This document shows, piece by piece, positions 6,385 through 9,275 of a stretch of DNA of 9,275 nt. The stretch is from Gemmatimonadota bacterium (GTDB lineage: Bacteria > Gemmatimonadota > Gemmatimonadetes > Longimicrobiales > Gaopeijiaceae): the NCBI GenBank assembly GCA_018678395.1, contig JAHHMJ010000031.1, positions 1-9,275 on the forward strand, read 5' to 3'. A model generated the notes under the pieces. That model had not been told where the DNA came from. It saw only the letters and a program-made list of their open reading frames with translations, and did no database searches. The stretch's first letter is position 1; the number at the start of each line of letters is the position of its first letter. A program made the position numbers and the translations under genes.

Positions 6385-6951
6385 ATGGCCCTCGACACCG
6401 TCCACGTCCACGCCGACGAATCCTGCCTGGGCAACCAGTTCAAGGATCGCGCCAACCCCGGGGGCGCCGGCGGACTGGTCGAAGTCTGGCGCGCGGGACG
6501 CTGGGTCCGGCGGGACTACTGGGTCGCCGAGCCCGATACCACCAACAACCGGATGGCCATCCGGAGCGCCATCGAGCTCTTCGACGCGCTCAAGCGCCCG
6601 TGTGCCGTCCGCTTCGTATCCGACAGCCAGTACCTCGTGAAGGGCATGCGCGAGTGGCTCCGCGGATGGAAGGCTCGGGGATGGAAGCGAAAAGCCGGCC
6701 CGATCGAGAACCTCGACCTCTGGAAGCGGCTGGACGGGGCGGTCCAGGGACACGACGTCACCTGGGAATGGGTACGGGGCCACGCCGGCCATCCGCGCAA
6801 CGAGTACGCCAACGAGTTGGCGATTCGCGCGGCCCGCACCCAGAAGAGCTCCGGGGGGCTGGTCTCGTCGGGGTTCGAGGACTGGCTCGAGGAGGAGCGG
6901 GAGAAGGGCCGGTACCTCGACGTCTTCGAGTTTCGGCCGCCCTCGGAGTAG
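6385..6951 (+). CDS. RNase HI-like protein with altered catalytic residues
   Basis: 188 residues. The RNase H fold is plain from ADESCLGNQ (10-18), TTNNRMAIRSAIE (52-64), SDSQYLVKGM (79-88), the KARGWKRK handle-like basic stretch (96-103), NLDLWKRLD (109-117) and WEWVRGHAGHPRNEYANELA (127-146). RNase HI removes RNA from RNA:DNA hybrids using four carboxylates. Here Asp11 and Asp80 match Asp10 and Asp70 of the E. coli enzyme and His133 matches His124, but Ala58 replaces Glu48 and Asn143 replaces Asp134. Five extra residues lie in the first loop, Glu12 replaces a Gly, and a charged 38-residue C-terminal tail follows the domain. The ATG at 6385 is chosen because it begins the family N-terminus; no good Shine-Dalgarno is seen. 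It is the only plus-strand gene. The role could be nuclease with a modified site or hybrid binding. It might be annotated rnhA, but I leave the symbol empty. Confidence 0.85.
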   Translation: MALDTVHVHADESCLGNQFKDRANPGGAGGLVEVWRAGRWVRRDYWVAEPDTTNNRMAIRSAIELFDALKRPCAVRFVSDSQYLVKGMREWLRGWKARGWKRKAGPIENLDLWKRLDGAVQGHDVTWEWVRGHAGHPRNEYANELAIRAARTQKSSGGLVSSGFEDWLEEEREKGRYLDVFEFRPPSE

Positions 6952-6979
6952 GACCGGCCGCGAGCGAGACCGGTGGACA

Positions 6980-7305
6980 GCAAGAAGCCCCCGGTGACAA
7001 CACGCAGTCCCCGGGGGCTCCATTGTTCGCTGGCGAGTCCGTTCGGCCTCATTGAACCCGTCCGCGTGTGGACGGCAGGCCCGGCCTCTCTCCTCGCTTC
7101 GACGCGCGGCCGCCTGTCGCGAGGCGCTCCCAGCGCTGGGAGCCTTACCAACGGGGACCAGCGACTTCCCCGTCGACGAGAAGGGGTTCAATCCACCTCC
7201 TCGTTGGGACACCTCGGCGCCGTCGCGCCCTCGCATCCCTGCATCCCCTCTTCGCCCGATCGGATGGCCAACGCCACCGTTTGGACGAGCCGCATTCGAG
7301 AATGC
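6980..7305 (-). ncRNA. Candidate structured non-coding RNA, family not recognised
   Basis: In the gap between two convergent genes, a minus-strand promoter (7340-7312) would start a transcript near 7305. It would begin with the hairpin GCATTCTCGAATGC (7305-7292) and could end after the strong hairpin at 7019-6986. In between, ATTGAACCC (minus strand 7192-7184) pairs with GGGTTCAAT (7059-7051), enclosing about 140 nt. Inside are ACGGGGA/TCCCCGT (7173-7151), a perfect 18-nt palindrome GCTCCCAGCGCTGGGAGC (7143-7126), GCCT/AGGC (7125-7112) and CCGTCC/GGACGG (7075-7058, which competes with the outer stem by two bases). No coding potential is convincing. The size resembles tmRNA or RNase P RNA, but their invariant sequences are absent. 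The pairings are seen directly; transcription is inferred. The structure could also act as DNA or as part of an mRNA tail. Confidence 0.35.
6986..7019. terminator. Strong hairpin, possibly a bidirectional terminator
   Basis: AGCCCCCGG (6986-6994) pairs perfectly with CCGGGGGCT (7011-7019), with three further pairs (GAC/GTC) inside after one mismatch and an 8-nt loop. It starts 34 bp after the RNase H-like stop and also lies at the end of the candidate minus-strand RNA. The tails are only moderately T-rich on each strand (CCATTGTT and TCTTG), so efficiency is uncertain. Confidence 0.5.
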
Positions 7306-7508
7306 ACGAGGATTATCGCGGGGTACCGATCAGTCCGCAAGCAGCTGGCGGTCGGCTTCGGACCACCTTCGGTCGCCGCTCCAAAACGATGGCCGAAGGG
7401 CTCTTGGAGGATCCGTCAGGGGGCGGTCACCGAGGCTGCAGCCCGAAGAAACGGTCGTTTCCCTCCCGGTTCTCGGCCGCGGTTCCGGCTCGTGCGAAAA
7501 AGAGCATG
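7193..7508. other. Non-coding part of the lipB/RNase H convergent gap
   Basis: Apart from the orphan promoter and the 14-nt inverted repeat at 7292-7305, I see no gene here. Several small GC-rich inverted repeats occur (for example GGCTGCAGCC at 7434-7443 and an arm pair GGCG/CGCC at 7347-7350 and 7374-7377). The open frames crossing it are compositionally random and match no family I know. Confidence 0.5.
7312..7340 (-). promoter_or_regulatory. Orphan promoter inside the convergent gap
   Basis: On the minus strand TTGCGG (7340-7335) and GATAAT (7317-7312, five of six matches to TATAAT) are 17 bp apart. No protein gene begins downstream on this strand before 6952, so it would drive a non-coding transcript. 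This is the main support for the candidate RNA. Confidence 0.4.
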
Positions 7509-7536
7509 AAAAGCGGGTCCGGGGCCTGACGACCCG
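7496..7536 (-). terminator. Rho-independent terminator of lipB
   Basis: On the minus strand CGGGTC (7536-7531) pairs with GACCCG (7519-7514) around an 11-nt loop, followed by CTTTTCATGCTCTTTTT, two T-runs in this otherwise GC-rich window. It starts about 65 nt after the lipB stop, the expected place for the end of the E2-lipB transcript. Confidence 0.6.
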
Positions 7537-7601
7537 AGTGTTGCCCAGACGACACGCGTCGGTGGGCCACGGTTCGAAACGACCCCTGCGCCCCGCTCGG
7601 A

Positions 7602-8342
7602 TCACCCGGCCCCGCGGGCACCGAACTCGGCCGCGAAGGCCTCCACGACGGCCGCCTCGACCTCGTCCATCGGTGGAGCGCCCCCGAGTTCGCGCGCCAT
7701 CGACGTGACCGCTCGGTCGGCGATGCCGCACGGGACGATCGTCCCGAAGCGCCCCAGATCCGGTCGCACGTTCAGGGCGAATCCGTGGGATGTGATCCAC
7801 CCGGATGAAACCCGCACCCCGATGGCCGCGATCTTCCCCGATGCCGTCCAGACGCCCGTGAGGCCAGGCTCCCGGCTCGCGGCGATCCCGAAGGTGGCGA
7901 GCGCGCGGATCAGAACGCCTTCGAGATCCCTCAGGTAGCGATGGAGATCCTTGCGATCGGGCTTGAGGTCGAGGATCGGGTAGCCGACCAGCTGCCCCGG
8001 ACCGTGATAGGTGACGTCGCCCCCGCGCCCGGTCTCGAACACCTCGATGCCGAGCGTCTGCAGTTCGCGCTCCGAGGCGAGGAGGTGAGACGGATCGGAC
8101 CCCGTCCCGAACGTGATCACGTCGGGGTGCTCCAGAAGGTACAGGGTATCCGGGACGCGGCCGGCGCGGCGGGCCTCGATGCGGGCCGCCTGAAGGGCCA
8201 GTCCGTCGCGATACGCCACGCGCCCGGCGCGGATGACTTCGAGTGGGCGGTTCGGCGCCTCGGCGCCCGACGCCCTGGCGAAAGGGCCCGCCTCCCTCGC
8301 GGGAGACGGGCCCTCGCTCGGCCGATTGCCGCCCTCGGTCAC
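7602..8342 (-). CDS. lipB: Lipoyl(octanoyl) transferase LipB
   Basis: Moves octanoate from octanoyl-ACP to the lipoyl-domain lysine of E2 and GcvH proteins; LipA then adds the sulfurs. 246 residues. Signatures: LEHPDVITFG (70-79), the substrate pocket RGGDVTYHGPGQLVGYP (106-122), the catalytic Lys170 in SGKIAAIGV with the SHGFALNV segment (185-192), and the acyl-thioester Cys205 in IVPCGIADRAVTSM. The start is a GTG at 8342 overlapping the E2 stop as GTGA, implying translational coupling. This gives about 34 residues before the usual family beginning (LEVIRAGRV), and that leader is encoded by a large hairpin. I find no other good start codon before the conserved core; the GTG at codon 42 would cut into it. 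Adjacency to an E2 gene fits the function. Confidence 0.93.
   Translation of the reverse strand: MTEGGNRPSEGPSPAREAGPFARASGAEAPNRPLEVIRAGRVAYRDGLALQAARIEARRAGRVPDTLYLLEHPDVITFGTGSDPSHLLASERELQTLGIEVFETGRGGDVTYHGPGQLVGYPILDLKPDRKDLHRYLRDLEGVLIRALATFGIAASREPGLTGVWTASGKIAAIGVRVSSGWITSHGFALNVRPDLGRFGTIVPCGIADRAVTSMARELGGAPPMDEVEAAVVEAFAAEFGARGAG
8281..8314 (-). terminator. Large terminator-like hairpin inside the first codons of lipB
   Basis: On the minus strand AGGGCCCG, a U-G wobble and CTCCC pair with GGGAG and CGGGCCCT, giving a 14-bp stem capped by a GCGA (GNRA) tetraloop. It is followed by a short TTTC. It begins about 25 nt after the E2 stop codon. It may be a partial terminator or attenuator between E2 and lipB, or an mRNA-stabilising structure; the U-run is short. 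Confidence 0.5.
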
Positions 8343-9275
8343 ACGTCCTCGGGGAAGTCTTCCATCACTTCCTTCAGACGGGCCAGGAAGCGGGCGGCGT
8401 CGGCCCCGTCGACGATCCTGTGGTCGTATCCGAGGCTGAACAGCGACCGCTTGCGAATCGCGATCGAGTCACCACCCGTCGTCGGATCCTGCACGACGAC
8501 AACGCGCTTCTCGATCGCACCCGTCCCGAGGATCGCCGACGTCCCCTTGGGGATCACCGGGAGGCCCACCAGGGTGCCGAGAACTCCGGGATTCGTGATC
8601 GAGAAGGTGGCGCCCTGGATCTCGGCGGGCTGAAGCTTCCGCCCGCGGGCCCGCTCGGCCAGATCGATGATCTTCTTGCCGATGCCCACCAGCGAGAGAT
8701 CGGCTGCGTCGTGGATCACGGGAACGATCAGGCCGGGGTTCAGATCAACCGCCATCCCCAGGTTGATGTTGCCGCGGTAGATGACGTTGTTGCCCGACAC
8801 CGCCGAGTTGACCATCGGGAACTCGCGCAGCACCCGACTGCAGGCCCAGGCCACGAAAGCCGTGTAGCTCACGCGTGCGCCCTGATCGGCCCATGCCTTC
8901 TTGTTCGCCGCCCGGATCCGGTCGACGGACGTGAAGTCGATCTCGATGAAGGAGTGGACGTGGGGCGTGATCCGCTTCGCCATCACCATGTGCTCGGCGG
9001 TGAGGCGGCGGATCTTGTCCATCGGCTCGACCTGATCCTGCGAACGGACCGGGTACTCGGGGTGCTGCACCTGGCCGTAGAAGGTCTTCCAGAGATCCGA
9101 TGGTGCGGCGGCGGCCGGAGCCGATGCCGCCGGGGCCGCGGGTGCGGCGGGCGCGGCCGGCTGGGTCGGAGCTGCCGCGGGTCCACCCGACTCGATGAAG
9201 CCCAGGATGTCCTGCTTCGTCACGCGGCCGGCGTGACCCGTGCCGGGGACTCGGGTCAGATCCACGCCGTGTTCC
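8339..9275 (-). CDS. 2-oxo acid dehydrogenase E2 (dihydrolipoamide acyltransferase), N-terminus cut
   Basis: The visible 311 residues cover the C-terminal three quarters of an E2 core subunit, which transfers acyl groups from lipoyl-lysine to CoA. The right edge cuts the gene inside the peripheral subunit-binding domain (EHGVDLTRVPGTGHAGRVTKQDILGFI), so the lipoyl domain lies outside. A flexible Ala/Pro linker of about 30 residues follows. The catalytic domain then runs from about VEPMDKIRRLTAEHM to the end, with FSITNPGVLGT, IVPVIHDA and the active-site SLGYDHRIVDGADA (His and Asp of the DHRxxDG motif). Whether the substrate is acetyl, succinyl or branched-chain acyl cannot be decided without the E1 partner. 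Its TGA overlaps the lipB GTG by 4 bp. The carrier protein and the enzyme that starts its lipoylation are therefore co-transcribed. Confidence 0.93.
   Translation of the reverse strand, partial: EHGVDLTRVPGTGHAGRVTKQDILGFIESGGPAAAPTQPAAPAAPAAPAASAPAAAAPSDLWKTFYGQVQHPEYPVRSQDQVEPMDKIRRLTAEHMVMAKRITPHVHSFIEIDFTSVDRIRAANKKAWADQGARVSYTAFVAWACSRVLREFPMVNSAVSGNNVIYRGNINLGMAVDLNPGLIVPVIHDAADLSLVGIGKKIIDLAERARGRKLQPAEIQGATFSITNPGVLGTLVGLPVIPKGTSAILGTGAIEKRVVVVQDPTTGGDSIAIRKRSLFSLGYDHRIVDGADAARFLARLKEVMEDFPEDV

Noticed and set aside
7182..7198. tRNA T-arm-like GGTTCAATCC on the plus strand, with a possible acceptor partner at 7118-7124
   Set aside because: The T-stem has a G-A mismatch, the acceptor pairs poorly, and no D-loop GG or anticodon arm can be drawn.
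6193..7236. Upstream in-frame extension of carA by several hundred codons
   Set aside because: It runs antisense through the RNase H-like gene and past the carA promoter; the CarA N-terminus and Shine-Dalgarno fix the start at 6192.
6980..7305. tmRNA, RNase P RNA or SRP RNA as identity of the structured region
   Set aside because: The tRNA-like ends and tag frame of tmRNA, the GAGGAAAGTCC core of RNase P RNA and the GGAAGGAAGCA-type SRP loop are all missing.
6973..7800. Several open frames of 80-220 codons on both strands in the lipB/RNase H gap
   Set aside because: The products are Arg/Pro/Ser-rich with no recognisable motif or good ribosome binding site, and some run into lipB antisense.
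9090..9180. GC-rich short tandem repetition near the right end
   Set aside because: It is the codon pattern of the Ala/Pro linker of the E2 protein, not an independent repeat.

Overview
The window is about 9.3 kb of compact, high-GC bacterial chromosome with housekeeping content. No transposase, phage gene, CRISPR array or rRNA is visible. The promoter style (TTGAC-type -35 boxes with TANNNT-type -10 boxes), GTG and TTG starts and one leaderless-looking gene suit a high-GC non-proteobacterial lineage. Gemmatimonadota is my best guess, but this is inference from gene style and not from a phylogenetic marker. All genes except one RNase H homologue lie on the minus strand.

Read in the direction of minus-strand transcription, from the right end: a dihydrolipoamide acyltransferase (E2, N-terminus cut by the window) overlaps lipB, the octanoyltransferase that starts lipoylation of E2 proteins. 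A roughly 650-bp gap follows, between lipB and the convergent RNase H gene. It holds a lipB terminator and what looks like an independent, highly structured minus-strand RNA with its own promoter. The RNase H-like gene (plus strand) is divergent from carA (glutaminase subunit of carbamoyl phosphate synthetase). After carA comes a gene for an HU/IHF-type DNA-binding protein with a direct repeat in its promoter region.

Next is a tight three-gene operon joined by ATGA overlaps: an ECF sigma factor, a zinc-finger anti-sigma factor with one membrane span, and an exported LTxxQ (Spy/CpxP/CnrX-like) protein. It looks like an envelope-stress or metal-stress signalling cassette. Then comes a molybdopterin operon, moaD-moaE-moaA, whose first gene seems to be transcribed as a leaderless message. 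The left end carries mdh (malate dehydrogenase, C-terminus cut by the window) behind a strong promoter whose spacer is a run of ten C residues.

Central carbon metabolism (mdh, E2, lipB), pyrimidine/arginine supply (carA), cofactor synthesis (moa) and nucleoid/envelope functions sit side by side as independent small transcription units. The points most worth a second look are the candidate structured RNA at 6980-7305, the RNase H homologue lacking two of the four canonical catalytic carboxylates, the terminator-like hairpin inside the first codons of lipB, and the homopolymer in the mdh promoter.
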